Assembly (NCBI GenBank): GCA_903871545.1
Contig: CAIQHG010000083.1
Location: 54,178-118,177 of the forward strand
DNA length: 64,000 nucleotides
Reading direction: 5' to 3'
Source of the DNA: an uncultured Burkholderiales bacterium
GTDB lineage: Bacteria; Pseudomonadota; Gammaproteobacteria; Burkholderiales; Burkholderiaceae_C
The notes below the pieces were generated by a model, which saw nothing but the letters and a program-made list of their open reading frames with translations, was not told where the DNA came from and did no database searches. A program made the position numbers and the translations under genes. Shown here one piece after another: positions 1 through 8,397 of the stretch; position 1 is the first letter of the stretch, and every line of letters begins with the position of its first letter.

Positions 1-656
1 TCTTTGGCAAACATACCGACCGTATCTAATGTCTGACTTAAAGGCGCAATGCCCTGAGTACTAATTCTTTTAACTGTTGTCTTTAACCCGCTGATTCCGC
101 AAAACGCGGCGGGAATCCTGATTGAGCCCCCTGTGTCAGTTCCAATGGAGAGCGGCACCATGCCGCAGGCGACAGCAACCGCAGACCCACTACTTGAGCC
201 GCCGGGGGTGAGGTGCTGAGTTGTACTCCAAGGGTTTTTCGGAGTTCCCATATTCTCATTGGTCCCCCATGCACCTAATGCAAATTGCACGGTATGTGTT
301 TTGCCAATGACGATCATCCCTGCTTTTTGCAGCAGATCTACAACGTCTGCAGAGCGCTCAGCAACGTTTTTAAATAGCGGGGATCCAATCGTAGTAACTT
401 TCCCGCGGATATCAATAATATCTTTGACTGCAATTGGTACGCCGTGCAAGGGGCTTAAAAATAAGCCGTTTTTAGCCATCTGATCACAAGCATCTGCGCC
501 CTCTAAAGCCTCTTTTTCATAAACTTCAACGAACGCCTTTAGGTGCGGGTCAAGCAGGTGAATTTTCTTTAAATAGTTGCTCACCAGGTCGCGCGAACTG
601 AGAGCTCGCGAGTGAATTGCAGACTGCAAGTTGGTAATATTATCAATAGAGGACAT
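1..656 (-). CDS. Amidase signature family protein, truncated by window edge
   Basis: The N-terminal 218 residues of an amidase-signature enzyme; the rest lies left of the window. These enzymes hydrolyse amide bonds with a Ser-cisSer-Lys triad. All three can be placed: Lys78 in AVKD, the cis-Ser at about 154 in the GGSSSGS loop, and the nucleophile Ser at about 178 in GTDTGGSIR. The start is the ATG at 656-654, read as MSSIDNITNL; no strong ribosome binding site is seen. It is on the same strand as the ABC importer genes to its right, so it may act on an amide brought in by that importer, but the 387-base gap argues against tight coupling. The family covers many substrates (GatA-like, nicotinamidase-like, allophanate-type), and the specificity cannot be read from this fragment. 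Confidence 0.88.
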   Translation of the reverse strand, partial: MSSIDNITNLQSAIHSRALSSRDLVSNYLKKIHLLDPHLKAFVEVYEKEALEGADACDQMAKNGLFLSPLHGVPIAVKDIIDIRGKVTTIGSPLFKNVAERSADVVDLLQKAGMIVIGKTHTVQFALGAWGTNENMGTPKNPWSTTQHLTPGGSSSGSAVAVACGMVPLSIGTDTGGSIRIPAAFCGISGLKTTVKRISTQGIAPLSQTLDTVGMFAK

Positions 657-1043
657 TTTAATTAAGGTACCAAGTAAAGGGTGTGGTTTTAGAATTACAA
701 GCGCCGAATTTTTAAATATAAGTACTCAAGACAGTGGCGAGTTTAAGTAAAGATTGATCTACTCTCATAATACTCTTCAATGCCTAAGATTGAGTCAGGG
801 TAAAGCCCTGTTCTCCTCCTAACATCTTTCCAATTTTATTCTAATCTACCCCGTTAGTTTGTGCGCATATCGGCGGACATATTTCAAATTTGTTAAGCAT
901 CTCCCTTAGCTGATTGCAAGTCTTTTTTAAGGCTACCACAGAATTATAATTTAATAATATTTTTTGGTTTATCAGTATTCTATGAGCTTTACGGCTCAAA
1001 GTTCTTTTAGTTTGATAACAACTTCACTTAGTCTATGGATAGC
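657..1043. other. AT-rich gap without a gene
   Basis: No convincing reading frame on either strand. A short inverted repeat CAGGG-5 nt-CCCTG lies at 796-810 but is not followed by a T-run on either strand, so I do not call a terminator. The stretch probably holds the amidase promoter and the 3' end of the ABC ATPase transcript. Confidence 0.5.
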
Positions 1044-1844
1044 TTAAGATTTCATTTCTCTTTGAAAAATCTCAAGCGCTTTTGCTTTGATTGAAATGAA
1101 CTTAGGGTCAGAGACAGACTCAGCTTTGCGGGGGCGCATAAGATCAAAATCAAGCAACGCCGCTATCCGGGTGGGTCGTCTGGTTAAGAGCAGTATCTGA
1201 TCCGCTAAAAAAACTGCATCCTCCAAGTCGTGGGATACGATTAGCATAGTGACATCAGTTTTGAGATTGGCTTCTTGGAGCTTATCCCGGATAAAAAGAG
1301 TCATTTCAAAGTCCAATGCTGAGAAAGGCTCATCAAGGAAAAGCACCTCTGGCTCTGGAGCTAAGGCGCGCATAATAGAAATCGTTTGCTGTTGTCCCCC
1401 TGAGAGTTCGTAGGGGTAGAGTTGGAGGTTGAACTTTATATCAAAAAGTTCAATTAAAGAGTCAACTCTTTCTTTGACCTTGTCTTGACTTATCCCCATT
1501 CGCTTTAAGGGGTAGGCAATATTATTCCAAGCATTCATCCAGGGAAACAACGCGTCGCGGTAGTTTTGGAATACATAACCAATTTTGGTTTGGGCAAGAG
1601 TCTTCCCGTCAAAGAGCACCTGTCCAGCGTCAAACTCCATCAAGCCGGAGATCATGTTGATGAGCGTTGATTTGCCGCACCCATTGGGTCCAAAAATGGA
1701 GATGATGTGACCTTTAGGAATATTCAGACTAAAGTCTTTATAAAGCGTATCGCCGTTAAAGGACTTTGAGATGCTCTCAATACAAACGTGAGTTTTTTTC
1801 GGTTTAACTTCTATTGTCAGACCAGGTAAGGTGGGTGTATCCAT
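1044..1844 (-). CDS. ABC transporter ATP-binding protein, nitrate/sulfonate/taurine type
   Basis: 266-residue ATPase of the SsuB/TauB/NrtD type that powers import of a small organic ion or similar solute. Walker A is GPNGCGKST (about residues 53-61), the signature is LSGGQQQ, Walker B is VLFLDEP, and the switch His lies in IVSHD. The stop of the permease gene upstream lies 2 bases from this start, so the two are surely cotranscribed with the binding protein gene (order: binding protein, permease, ATPase). The Q-loop sequence VFQNYRDALFPWMN resembles nitrate/sulfonate importers. The substrate is not determined; the neighbouring amidase hints at an amide- or nitrogen-containing compound, which is inference only. 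Confidence 0.9.
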   Translation of the reverse strand: MDTPTLPGLTIEVKPKKTHVCIESISKSFNGDTLYKDFSLNIPKGHIISIFGPNGCGKSTLINMISGLMEFDAGQVLFDGKTLAQTKIGYVFQNYRDALFPWMNAWNNIAYPLKRMGISQDKVKERVDSLIELFDIKFNLQLYPYELSGGQQQTISIMRALAPEPEVLFLDEPFSALDFEMTLFIRDKLQEANLKTDVTMLIVSHDLEDAVFLADQILLLTRRPTRIAALLDFDLMRPRKAESVSDPKFISIKAKALEIFQREMKS

Positions 1845-1846
1845 AA

Positions 1847-2611
1847 TTAAACCTTCCCTCCCCAGTGAATGACGCGGGACTCTACGAGCATGAATATTAA
1901 ATTCAAGCCGTAGCCCAGGGCCCCTGTGATCAAAATGGAGCTATACATGTCTTTGATATTAAAAACCTGTTGAGCGTCAATGATTCGATGCCCCAGTCCG
2001 CTTTCTGAACCAATGAACATTTCAGCCACAATGACGATCACTAAGGCAAGCGAGATTCCCGTTCGAAGACCAATGAAAGTCTGCGGTAAGCTCTCCATGA
2101 GCAAAATGTCTTTGAAGATATGAAACTGGCTAATGCCCATGGTTTTAGCGGCCATGACCCTTGTTTTCTTGGCGTTCATGACACCGTAAGCACTGTTAAA
2201 AATAATCACTAAAACGGCAGCAAACGCCGCGATGGCGATCTTATTCAAATCGGTGATACCAAAGATCAGCATGAACAAAGGTATCAGTGCAGAAGACGGT
2301 GTGGACCGAAAGAAATCAATTAAAAACTCCAAGCTCTTATAAACCGGTGGAGAGCTCCCCAGCATTACTCCCAAAGGAACTCCGATCACACTGGCCCAAC
2401 CAAAGGCATATAAAGTTCTTTGAACTGTCGACCACAGGTCCGCCCAGATAACGCCTGTGAAGAACACGTGCGCGGTGTAGGAAAGCGTTATTTGCGGCGA
2501 AGGCAGCAAGGTGGATGAGACCCACTTGGCAGAAACTGCGGTTGACCAAATTAAATAAAGGAGCAACGGCCCCAGCAGGGGCAATGCTTTGTAAATGGAG
2601 CGAAAACGCAT
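1847..2611 (-). CDS. ABC transporter permease, nitrate/sulfonate/taurine type
   Basis: Inner-membrane permease of the SsuC/TauC family (BPD_transp_1 fold) with about six hydrophobic segments. The EAA-like loop lies around AAKTMGISQFHIFKDILL, which contacts the ATPase. I place the start at the ATG at 2611 (MRFRSIYKALPLL), which puts the first membrane segment close to the N terminus as usual. A TTG at 2665 would add 18 residues and has no better ribosome binding site. It partners with the ATPase 2 bases downstream and the periplasmic binding protein upstream. Confidence 0.88.
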   Translation of the reverse strand: MRFRSIYKALPLLGPLLLYLIWSTAVSAKWVSSTLLPSPQITLSYTAHVFFTGVIWADLWSTVQRTLYAFGWASVIGVPLGVMLGSSPPVYKSLEFLIDFFRSTPSSALIPLFMLIFGITDLNKIAIAAFAAVLVIIFNSAYGVMNAKKTRVMAAKTMGISQFHIFKDILLMESLPQTFIGLRTGISLALVIVIVAEMFIGSESGLGHRIIDAQQVFNIKDMYSSILITGALGYGLNLIFMLVESRVIHWGGKV

Positions 2612-2711
2612 AAAGTTAAAAAACGCTATTGAAGTGGAGAACAAGAGACAGACTTCAAACTTCAAACCAAATTAAGCCAAGAGAATTGATTTGAAGCCTG
2701 TGGCTGTAGTT

Positions 2712-3707
2712 TTAAGTTTTTTTATAAAACAAAGGGAGCGCCAAAATTTGGTTTTCAAAAACCTTTTTCTCAGCAAAAACATCAAATAGCTTTTGTAGGG
2801 CTCTGATGTCGTTGGGTTTTACTTCCGAGTGATCAATATAGCCGCTGATCGGAACGGACTTGGCAAGCTCCCCCTCAATGGCCGTGTAACCTGCCAAATA
2901 CTGGTTTGCATTTAGACCTTCCTTGCGTACAAAGGACACACCCTGTGAGTAGGCACTCAAATACTTGGGGATTAAGGCGGCTTTTTCTTTCAAGCAGGTC
3001 GCGCTGAGAGCTGCAGCACCTCCGATCCAAGGCAGGTAGTCCCCTATCACGTACTTGGACACAACACCTGCAGCGAGAACGCGGGAGATCTTTTGCTGCG
3101 TCCCGATTACACCGGTTGGCTCTAAGATATAGGCCGCGTCCACTTGTCCCGCGGAGAGGGCGGGCAAGATCTGAGCGATGGGGAGTTCAATCACTTTTGC
3201 GTCTTTGGCCCCCGCGCTTTGCAAAATTGCTTTGGCAAGGGTGACGTTGTTAATGCCCGGTCCACACGCTACTTTTTTGCCACTGAGCTCAGCCAAATCT
3301 TTAACGCTAGAGCCAATTGGGACGATGATCTCGTCAAGTACAAACTTCTCGTTGGCAAAGTTAACGCAGGTGAACTTAATGGTGCCTGGGGACTGAGCGT
3401 CTGCGAGGGCGAGTGCGGTGATGGCAACCCCGTTTGCGCAACCATCTATTCGTCCCGCAATCATGGCCTCAACCACTTGGCTGGGACTTGCGAACTTAAC
3501 CGCTTCAACTGTGACCCCTGCATCTTTAAAGAAACCCTTTTCAATCGCACTAAAGAAGGGCAGCCCAGCAGCGATGGGCCAGTAACCGATTAGCAGCTTT
3601 TTATCCTCCGCTGAGCTGGTGTTTGCGACTCCTAAGCTTGTAAGGCCAAGACACAGACTTAAGAGTTTTCTAAGGCTTTGTCGCTTTTGTGGTTGAACGT
3701 TTGACAT
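2712..3707 (-). CDS. ABC transporter substrate-binding protein, NMT1/SsuA-like
   Basis: Periplasmic receptor of the NMT1/THI5-like or SsuA type. From the ATG at 3707 it begins MSNVQPQKRQSLRKLLSL, a basic region then a hydrophobic stretch ending near NTSSAEDKK, a plausible export signal. The mature protein opens with LLIGYWPIAAGLPFFSAIEKG, typical of the family, and carries the ASPSQVVEAMIAGRIDG ligand-pocket segment. A longer frame from 3767 adds 20 hydrophobic residues that would spoil the signal, so I prefer 3707. It is the first gene of the importer; the substrate is unknown. Confidence 0.87.
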   Translation of the reverse strand: MSNVQPQKRQSLRKLLSLCLGLTSLGVANTSSAEDKKLLIGYWPIAAGLPFFSAIEKGFFKDAGVTVEAVKFASPSQVVEAMIAGRIDGCANGVAITALALADAQSPGTIKFTCVNFANEKFVLDEIIVPIGSSVKDLAELSGKKVACGPGINNVTLAKAILQSAGAKDAKVIELPIAQILPALSAGQVDAAYILEPTGVIGTQQKISRVLAAGVVSKYVIGDYLPWIGGAAALSATCLKEKAALIPKYLSAYSQGVSFVRKEGLNANQYLAGYTAIEGELAKSVPISGYIDHSEVKPNDIRALQKLFDVFAEKKVFENQILALPLFYKKT

Positions 3708-4002
3708 AAGTGAATGTATAAAAAGTGAAACAAGCACCAAGTTATTTGCAAGTATCAAGCCAATCATTTATGGATTAATTAGCGAGCGGCACAACAAATC
3801 TGCACCAAGTTAATCATCAGGCGCACCAAAATGTGTGCTCTGATCAAGTCCTGTCTAGGCGCACGAATTAGGTGCGGAGCTCGTGGGGGTTTTAGGTCCA
3901 GGGTTGCTGTTCATTAGCCTGCAAAGTAGATTTCGCACAATTTAAGGTTAAAGTGGACCTAGAGAGTCGATATTTTTGCGGGTTGTCTTCGTTTTTTCTT
4001 TT

Positions 4003-4024
4003 CGTTCATTGTGTTCAATGAATG
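4003..4024. promoter_or_regulatory. Inverted repeat TTCATTG-TGTT-CAATGAA
   Basis: A perfect 7-base inverted repeat around a 4-base centre at 4005-4022, extended by a G-T and a C-G pair to 4003-4024. No T-run follows on either strand, so it looks more like an operator or UTR hairpin than a terminator. It is in the space between the divergent importer and CBS genes. Confidence 0.4.
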
Positions 4025-4131
4025 TGGACCTTTAGACGAATTGGGCGTCACATCCGTGTGCACCCGCACAGAGGTTGGACAGAATTACTTTAATACTCGG
4101 TGACTGGAGAGTAAATCAAGCCCTCAGGTAC

Positions 4132-4176
4132 AGGGTAAGTAAGGGAAGTAGGGTAAGAAGGGTAAGAAGGTTAAGT
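4132..4176 (+). repeat. Purine-rich degenerate repeat of GGGTAAG units
   Basis: The stretch consists of GGGTAAGT, AAGGGAAGTA, GGGTAAGAA, GGGTAAGAA and GGTTAAG in tandem, almost free of C. It is a short degenerate repeat upstream of the CBS gene. Slippage is the simplest origin; no function can be assigned. Confidence 0.5.
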
Positions 4177-4273
4177 CAAGTAATTCAGCTAACAAGTCGC
4201 CAGGCAAGAAAGTAGCCTAGCAACCAAGCTCGGGTTTCCCGCATTCATTTCAAATTAGGAGCAAGATAGGCCT

Positions 4274-4287
4274 CTCGCCGTAGCGAG
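4274..4287 (+). other. Short hairpin in the leader of the CBS gene
   Basis: CTCGC-CGTA-GCGAG forms a perfect 5-base stem with a 4-base loop about 48 bases before the CBS start. It could be an RNA hairpin in the 5' leader; nothing more can be said. Confidence 0.3.
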
Positions 4288-4334
4288 CAGCTATTTTAAA
4301 AGCATTTAAAAACTCGTTTGTAAAGGAACATCCC

Positions 4335-4763
4335 ATGAAGACCATCAAGCATTTCCTAACCGATCACCCTCATGAGATATGGACAGTAAGTCCCGGCGAC
4401 ACAGTCCTTGACGCTTTGAGGCTAATGGCTCAAAAAAATATAGGCGCAGTCGTTGTCATGAGAGAGGGCCAATTGGTCGGCATAATGTCAGAGCGGGACT
4501 ATGCCAGAAAAGTAGCACTGATGGGAAAGAGCAGCACGAGCACTAAAGTCAGTGAGATCATGACCGAGAAAGTCATCACTGTCTCTGCAGAATATAAAAT
4601 AAATGATTGCATGAAAATAATGTCAGAGCATCAAATTAGGCACTTACCCATACTTGCCCACAATCAGTTGGTTGGAATCATATCAATCCGCGACGTTGTA
4701 AAAGAGATGATGAAAGCACAGCAAATGATGATTGATGACTTGCAGAAATATATTTCTGGCTAA
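4335..4763 (+). CDS. CBS-domain pair protein
   Basis: A 142-residue stand-alone Bateman module. CBS1 runs from about residue 12 to 65 (TVSPGDTVLDAL to GIMSERDYARKV) and CBS2 from about 77 to 135 (ITVSAEYKINDC to GIISIRDVVKEMM). Such pairs bind adenosine nucleotides (AMP, ATP, SAM, NAD) and act as sensors. The ribosome binding site AAAGGA sits 8 bases before the ATG. Alone between a divergent importer and a convergent hydrolase, it has no obvious partner; the ligand cannot be deduced. Small two-CBS proteins of this kind are common in proteobacteria. Confidence 0.9.
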   Translation: MKTIKHFLTDHPHEIWTVSPGDTVLDALRLMAQKNIGAVVVMREGQLVGIMSERDYARKVALMGKSSTSTKVSEIMTEKVITVSAEYKINDCMKIMSEHQIRHLPILAHNQLVGIISIRDVVKEMMKAQQMMIDDLQKYISG

Positions 4764-4782
4764 GAAAAGCCTTAAATCCGAG

Positions 4783-5940
4783 CTAGAGGCTATTTCGTTT
4801 TAAAAACTCAAGGACCATGTGGCACACCTCTTGTGGCTTTTCCTGCTGAACCCAATGCCCTGCACCCTCAACGAAATATGTCCCCTGATATTGCGTTGTC
4901 ACCTCTGTCTCAAGGCGCTCTAACCCACCTGGCGTTTGATAGTTCCCCCAGTCATTTTTGCCACCTATAAACATAGAAGGCACATTAATTTTTTGACCCG
5001 CAAAGACAGCTAAATCTTTATCGTAAGGGTTGAGCCTGTATCCTTGTAGCCCTCCTTGAAATCCGGTACGGGAGTACTCTTGTGTGTAAAACATGAGCTC
5101 GTCTTCAGTGAGCCATTTACATTTTTCAATTTCTTGCTGTGAAGGAGTCCCGCTCAGGACGCTTTCTGCCATTCCTTGGTGTAGATCCATGACGTAGTAC
5201 CGTGGTAACTTCTCCCACTCAAGCGCAGTTAACTCTTTTAACGGAAATGGATTATTTCCTTTCCAGTCAGCGCTTTTGAAGTGGTAATAAGCGCGTAAGA
5301 AACTGTGAAGACCCTGCTGTGGGTAGAGCATATTCCAATTGGCCTGTTCGCTTGCATAATAGTGCTGATAGTACTTTCTGGGAGGATTGAGTAAAGCTAA
5401 ATCCTCTGCTATACGGCTTGGCTTTAGAGGGGTAATAGGAATGGTCTCTGTATCAAAGGGGAATGTGACGGGGGCCAAAGGAAAGGGAGAACTCATCATG
5501 ACCACGGATTTAAATATATCGGGGCGAGAGAGTGCGCACCAACCCGCCAAGGACGATCCCTGGTCGTGGCCGACAACTGCATCGATACGGCGACGTCCAA
5601 GGGCGGCGATCAATGCCAACATATCCTGGATCTTGTTCAAAGTGCTAAAGGGGCGCAGATCATCTTGGAAGGCCACACCGGCCCCAGAGCTGCGACCGTA
5701 CCCCCTGACATCAGGCGCGATTACGTAGTAGCCCTGAGAGGCCAATTCAATCATTACTTTGCGCCAACTAAATGCGAGCTCTGGGAATCCGTGAATTAGT
5801 AGGATCGATTTACTAGTACTTGAGCGATGCCCGGACTCCAAGATATGAAAGCTTGCACCGTTTACGCCCTCAATAACCCGAGAGTTAATTCCTTTGGGTA
5901 AGGGTACGGGATTCATTTTTTTGCCGTGCGAATTAAGCAT
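4783..5940 (-). CDS. Alpha/beta hydrolase, epoxide-hydrolase-like
   Basis: 385-residue soluble alpha/beta hydrolase. The oxyanion motif is HGFPELAFSWR (about 50-60), the nucleophile elbow is GHDQGSS with Asp126, and the catalytic His is in GAGHW (about 362). An aspartate nucleophile indicates an epoxide hydrolase or haloalkane dehalogenase rather than an esterase; HGFPE favours epoxide hydrolase. The tyrosine-rich cap (YYQHYYASEQ) could supply the epoxide-opening tyrosines. The gene converges on the CBS gene with 19 bases between stops. It lies before an acyl-CoA dehydrogenase and a crotonase on the same strand, so it may feed an acyl-CoA route, which is inference. A second ATG lies at residue 9. 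Confidence 0.82.
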   Translation of the reverse strand: MLNSHGKKMNPVPLPKGINSRVIEGVNGASFHILESGHRSSTSKSILLIHGFPELAFSWRKVMIELASQGYYVIAPDVRGYGRSSGAGVAFQDDLRPFSTLNKIQDMLALIAALGRRRIDAVVGHDQGSSLAGWCALSRPDIFKSVVMMSSPFPLAPVTFPFDTETIPITPLKPSRIAEDLALLNPPRKYYQHYYASEQANWNMLYPQQGLHSFLRAYYHFKSADWKGNNPFPLKELTALEWEKLPRYYVMDLHQGMAESVLSGTPSQQEIEKCKWLTEDELMFYTQEYSRTGFQGGLQGYRLNPYDKDLAVFAGQKINVPSMFIGGKNDWGNYQTPGGLERLETEVTTQYQGTYFVEGAGHWVQQEKPQEVCHMVLEFLKRNSL

Positions 5941-5990
5941 TAGTGGGGGCTCTAATCTTGCTTGATATACGAGATTGGTTTCATAGATTT

Positions 5991-7208
5991 TCAGCGCAGC
6001 ATCTCGCCGCTAATAATGATTTTTCGAACCTCCGTCGTACCTGCGCCGATCTCCAAGAGTTTGATGGAGCGATACAGGCGGTTGATCTCCGACTCCCAGA
6101 TATACCCCGTGCCGCCGTGTATCTGTACTGCTTCGTTAAGTACTTTGTTCATGGTGTCTGCGGCAAACATGACTGAGGCTGCAGTGATTTTATGAATATC
6201 ACCTCTACCACCCCCGCCCACTTCTAAATCGTTTGCCGCCCGCAGCGCCTGGTATGTGAAGACGCGCATCGCCTCGACCCAGACAAACATATCGGCCAAT
6301 TTGGACTGGATCATCTGAAAGCTTGCTATGGGCTTGCCAAATTGCTCACGCGTCTGTGCGTATTCAAGTGACAACTGGAGCGCACGCTCTGAGATGCCAA
6401 GGCAGATGGGGGAGATCATTGCCCGCTCCAGGTCCAGCCCACTCATGACTACTTTTACACCCGTGTCCTCTTCTCCCACGCGGTTAGCGACAGGCACTTT
6501 GCAGTTTTCAAACACAAGCTCACCCGTCTGGCTGCCACGAAAGCCCATTTTGGTGAGTTTTTGTGCCACTTTAAAACCGGGAAAATCCTTCTCAACAATA
6601 AAGGCCGATATACCCTTGGCGCCCTTCTCCCGGTTGGTCTTCGCATAGACTAAAAGCACATCCGCAATTGGGCCGTTGGTGATGTAGAGCTTGCTACCGT
6701 TCAACACATAATGGTCGCCCTCTAAAGTGGCTGTGGTTCGCATGGAGCCTAGCGCGTCTGATCCGGCGCCAGGCTCGGTTAGACCGAGTGCGCCCACAGT
6801 CTTGCCGCTACAAAGGCCGGGCAAGTAGCGTTTGCGTTGCTCATCATTGGCGTTCCTGTAGATGTTGTACAAGCATAAATTCTCGTGTGCGACCCAGCTT
6901 AGCGCGAGCGCGTGGTTCCAACGCGAAAATGCTTGTAGTACCAACCCGCTGGTGAACATGTCAAGACCTGCTCCGCCGTGTGCCTCCGGCAAGGGAATAC
7001 CAAAGTACCCGGCCTGCCCTATGGTCTTAAAGACACCCTCGGGCCACCACTCTTCGTTATCCATTTTTGGGGCTAAAGGATAGAGCTCTTGGCGAGCAAA
7101 ATGGTCTGCAACGTCAAGCATTCCTTGCTCGTCATTGGACAAGCCTGAGAAACGCTGCATCGCTGATCCGTTGAGCGTTTGAGAGGGGGGAAGAGACATG
7201 TTGTTCAT
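5991..7208 (-). CDS. Acyl-CoA dehydrogenase, isovaleryl-CoA dehydrogenase-like
   Basis: 405-residue FAD flavoprotein that oxidises an acyl-CoA to its 2-enoyl-CoA. GALGLTEPGAGSD (about 139-151) and ITNGPIADV mark the FAD/substrate region. In most acyl-CoA dehydrogenases the base is the Glu of a C-terminal EGT motif, but this protein has EIGAGTTEVR there. Instead it has Glu261 in SGLDLERA, the position used by isovaleryl-CoA dehydrogenases. That points to branched acyl-CoA such as isovaleryl-CoA (LiuA) or citronellyl-CoA (AtuD-like). It lies divergent from island A with one crotonase gene between, so it may supply the missing dehydrogenation step there. Starts at the ATG 7208, with a second ATG three codons on. 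Confidence 0.88.
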   Translation of the reverse strand: MNNMSLPPSQTLNGSAMQRFSGLSNDEQGMLDVADHFARQELYPLAPKMDNEEWWPEGVFKTIGQAGYFGIPLPEAHGGAGLDMFTSGLVLQAFSRWNHALALSWVAHENLCLYNIYRNANDEQRKRYLPGLCSGKTVGALGLTEPGAGSDALGSMRTTATLEGDHYVLNGSKLYITNGPIADVLLVYAKTNREKGAKGISAFIVEKDFPGFKVAQKLTKMGFRGSQTGELVFENCKVPVANRVGEEDTGVKVVMSGLDLERAMISPICLGISERALQLSLEYAQTREQFGKPIASFQMIQSKLADMFVWVEAMRVFTYQALRAANDLEVGGGGRGDIHKITAASVMFAADTMNKVLNEAVQIHGGTGYIWESEINRLYRSIKLLEIGAGTTEVRKIIISGEMLR

Positions 7209-7285
7209 AATGTGGATTTTGAATTGTTGAAGTGAATTGTGGTTGTTAATTATTGATTTGAGTTGTAATCTTTTAGGCAGTTTTT

Positions 7286-8062
7286 CTAAATGGATTGTTT
7301 TTTTGCAAAAGAGGCGACCCGCGTTTGAAAATCTGTCGTCACCGCGCAGCGCAAAAACGCCGCCTTCTCCCGCTCTAGGTGTGCTTCAAGTGCTGGGATC
7401 GACTGCGCAGTCACCAGCCCTTTAAGTTCACGTAAAGATTGGTCTGTGAGAGTCAACAGTTGAGTGCCCCACGCGTTTGTCTCCTCCTGTAAGCGATCGT
7501 CATCCACCACACGGTTGATGAGTCCCCTTTGTAGGGCTTGCTCTGAGGTGAATTGCCCACCTGTTGTGAGCGCATCTAACGCACGAGCGTTCCCTAAGCG
7601 TTGAACCAAGAAAAAACTCAACCCCCCGTCCGCGGGCGCTCCCAGCTTTGAGTAGGCAACGACAAAGCGCGCTGAGCGGGTCGCCACGACTAAATCACAA
7701 GCCATCGCCAAGGAGAACCCCCCGCCAGCAACGGGTCCTTGCACACTGGCAATGACCGGCAGGCGCAGACGCTGCAAGCCCAGAACACATGCGTGAAAGG
7801 GATTAATGGTGTTTTCGATAAATGTGGTTATGTTATTGCGGTTGGCATACATGGCCGCTACATCCCCGCCCGCACAAAAGGATCTTCCCTCTGCGCGCAG
7901 GATCACCAAGCGCGCAGAAGTATTTTTTGAGGTGATTTCAATCTTATCTAAGAGCAGGCTGGCCATCTCGGTGTCCAAAGCATTTAGCTGTTCGGGGCGA
8001 TTAAGCGTGAGAGTTACGACAGCGCCTATTTGGGCCATATTCACACTGGGTTCGTCGCTCAT
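7286..8062 (-). CDS. Enoyl-CoA hydratase/isomerase family protein
   Basis: Crotonase-fold enzyme of 258 residues. The oxyanion-hole segments are FCAGGDVAAM and GPVAGGGFS. The two glutamates of classical enoyl-CoA hydratase are both missing: GGGFS has Ser where Glu144 would be, and the second site reads VAYSKLGAPADGG. This pattern is like PaaG-type isomerases, in which an Asp near the second site serves, so an isomerase or related activity is more likely than hydration. The ATG at 8062 has a strong AGGAGG six bases upstream, better than the in-frame TTG at 8068. It is followed by the acyl-CoA dehydrogenase on the same strand, 77 bases on. Confidence 0.84.
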   Translation of the reverse strand: MSDEPSVNMAQIGAVVTLTLNRPEQLNALDTEMASLLLDKIEITSKNTSARLVILRAEGRSFCAGGDVAAMYANRNNITTFIENTINPFHACVLGLQRLRLPVIASVQGPVAGGGFSLAMACDLVVATRSARFVVAYSKLGAPADGGLSFFLVQRLGNARALDALTTGGQFTSEQALQRGLINRVVDDDRLQEETNAWGTQLLTLTDQSLRELKGLVTAQSIPALEAHLEREKAAFLRCAVTTDFQTRVASFAKKQSI

Positions 8063-8397
8063 GCTCAACCTCCTAAACTCAAAAAAACGCTGATTAAAAT
8101 TTTTTGACCCTCACTCAAATTTCTCATTTAAATGGTCGGATAAGAAATTAGCGATAGTTTGCCAATGGCTGATAAGTCATTGATTCTTTGCAATCTTATT
8201 GCTAATTGAGCACAACTTGCAATCAATATGTTGTCAATCAAGGGAAATCCACTAGCGAATTTAATTTGAGTCATGATCATAATTCTTCATGATTATGAAA
8301 TTAATCTTTATCACTTTAGAGAATCATTTAGTTGATAGCTAATGTTTCAACCATTGATTTAGAGACATAAAATTCTGATAATAATGATAAATTTATC
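8063..8397. promoter_or_regulatory. Divergent promoter region with an inverted repeat
   Basis: AT-rich spacer between the minus-strand crotonase and island A. TCATAAT (8277-8283) and ATTATGA (8292-8298) form a 7-base inverted repeat with an 8-base spacer, next to the palindrome ATGATCAT (8273-8280). Such symmetry would suit a TetR-type regulator such as the one coded at 18961, but no second copy was found to support this. Confidence 0.4.

Larger units (their letters stand above)
3708..4334. other. Long intergenic region with hairpins and a purine-rich repeat
   Basis: More than 600 bases without a credible gene between the divergent ABC operon and the CBS protein gene. It holds the inverted repeats and the GGGTAAG-type repeat listed separately, and presumably promoters for both directions. 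The tetrad GGACCT occurs at about 3954 and 4026, and its complement AGGTCC at about 3894. Confidence 0.5.

Noticed and set aside
796..810. CAGGG/CCCTG inverted repeat
   Set aside because: Short stem without T-run on either side; not enough for a terminator or operator call.
3144..3593. 149-codon plus-strand frame
   Set aside because: Entirely antisense to the well-supported substrate-binding protein gene; no family resemblance or ribosome binding site.
4132..4176. Possible CRISPR or satellite array
   Set aside because: Units are short, degenerate and without unique spacers; it is only a simple purine-rich repeat.
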